This document shows, piece after piece, positions 6,173 through 6,501 of a DNA stretch of 6,501 nucleotides; within the stretch, counting starts at the first letter, position 1, and each line of letters opens with the position of its first letter. The stretch is taken from positions 1-6,501 of the forward strand of contig JANTGQ010000078.1 in assembly GCA_024762845.1 (NCBI GenBank), in the 5' to 3' direction. The notes beneath the pieces are model-generated. The model saw only the letters and a program-made list of their open reading frames with translations, made no database searches and was not told where the DNA came from. The DNA comes from Nitratifractor sp. Lineage in GTDB: Bacteria; Campylobacterota; Campylobacteria; Campylobacterales; Sulfurovaceae. The position numbers and the translations under genes are program-made.

Positions 6173-6501
6173 TTAAATTACCTGAATATGGTACGCTCTC
6201 TTCTGCCTTGGGCCATCGAACTCGCAAAAGAAGATCCCCTGCCACTCTCCTAAGAAGAGTTGCCCATTTACCACAGGCAGTACAACTCTCTGCCCACAAA
6301 GCGCCGATTTTATGTGTGCAGCAGCGTTCTCATCGTTACTTGCATACACAGCGTCAGCTGGTGCTACACGGCTAAGACTCGAGAGAAAATCTCTTCGTAA
6401 GTTTGGGTCTTTATTCTCAAAAAAGACAATAGAGGCAGTTGTATGTGTAGTAAATACTGTACAAAGCCCATCTTGAATACCCTTTTTTATCACCTCATCT
6501 C
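6173..6501 (-). CDS. yjbQ: YjbQ/UPF0047 family protein, 5' partial
   Basis: The frame is open to the right window edge. About 109 codons are visible and roughly 25-30 N-terminal residues are missing compared with the 138-residue E. coli YjbQ. The GTG at 6491-6493 is internal. The family signature is clear: TVFTTHTTASIVFFENKDPN with the conserved His, NENAAAHIKSAL, and GQLFLGEWQGIFFCEFDGPR near the C-terminus. Members form small trimeric beta folds. They are often annotated as secondary thiamine-phosphate synthase because of weak complementation data, but the true substrate is unsettled. The loop before AAAHIK is shorter than in E. coli. The stop TAA (6173-6175) is 6 bp from the rarA start, so the two are almost surely one transcript with a promoter to the right of the window. 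Confidence 0.92.
   Translation of the reverse strand, partial: DEVIKKGIQDGLCTVFTTHTTASIVFFENKDPNLRRDFLSSLSRVAPADAVYASNDENAAAHIKSALCGQRVVLPVVNGQLFLGEWQGIFFCEFDGPRQKRAYHIQVI

Noticed and set aside
6491..6493. GTG as the yjbQ start
   Set aside because: YjbQ homologues have about 25-30 more residues before this point, and the frame continues open to the edge.

Overview
The window is AT-rich and densely coded. It reads as a chromosomal stretch from a Campylobacterota (epsilonproteobacterial) genome, perhaps Sulfurimonas-like. That placement is an inference from base composition, the look of the proteins and the TACAAT/TATAAT-type -10 elements; no rRNA or species marker is present.

Layout, left to right: (1) the 3' part of a plus-strand gene whose product looks like two tandem RAM (Lrp/AsnC ligand-binding-like) folds, followed by a same-frame readable tail after its TAG stop; (2) a convergent minus-strand gene for a 733-residue protein that fuses a TOTE-type archaeo-eukaryotic primase (AEP) domain to a DEAH-like superfamily 2 helicase, with its own extended -10 promoter; (3) a minus-strand abiEi-abiEii type IV toxin-antitoxin pair that overlaps by 8 bp, with a 13-bp inverted repeat over its promoter; (4) a scar of about 370 bp holding the last codons of a decayed SEC-C zinc-motif gene and the 3' end of a dead IS3-family element; (5) a minus-strand pair of yjbQ (5' end cut off by the window) and rarA, 6 bp apart.

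How it fits together: yjbQ-rarA looks like an ordinary chromosomal pair. The material between rarA and the plus-strand gene looks like an accessory, defence-type insert: a primase-helicase of a class linked to conflict systems, an abortive-infection toxin-antitoxin module, and IS wreckage. The AbiE genes probably form one autoregulated operon, and the primase-helicase is probably transcribed separately. The most notable item is the single-protein AEP-helicase fusion. The decay scar (SEC-C tail, then IS end, then truncated transposase, then the rarA stop) is a clear record of insertion and deletion. No tRNA, rRNA, CRISPR array or intact mobile element was seen.
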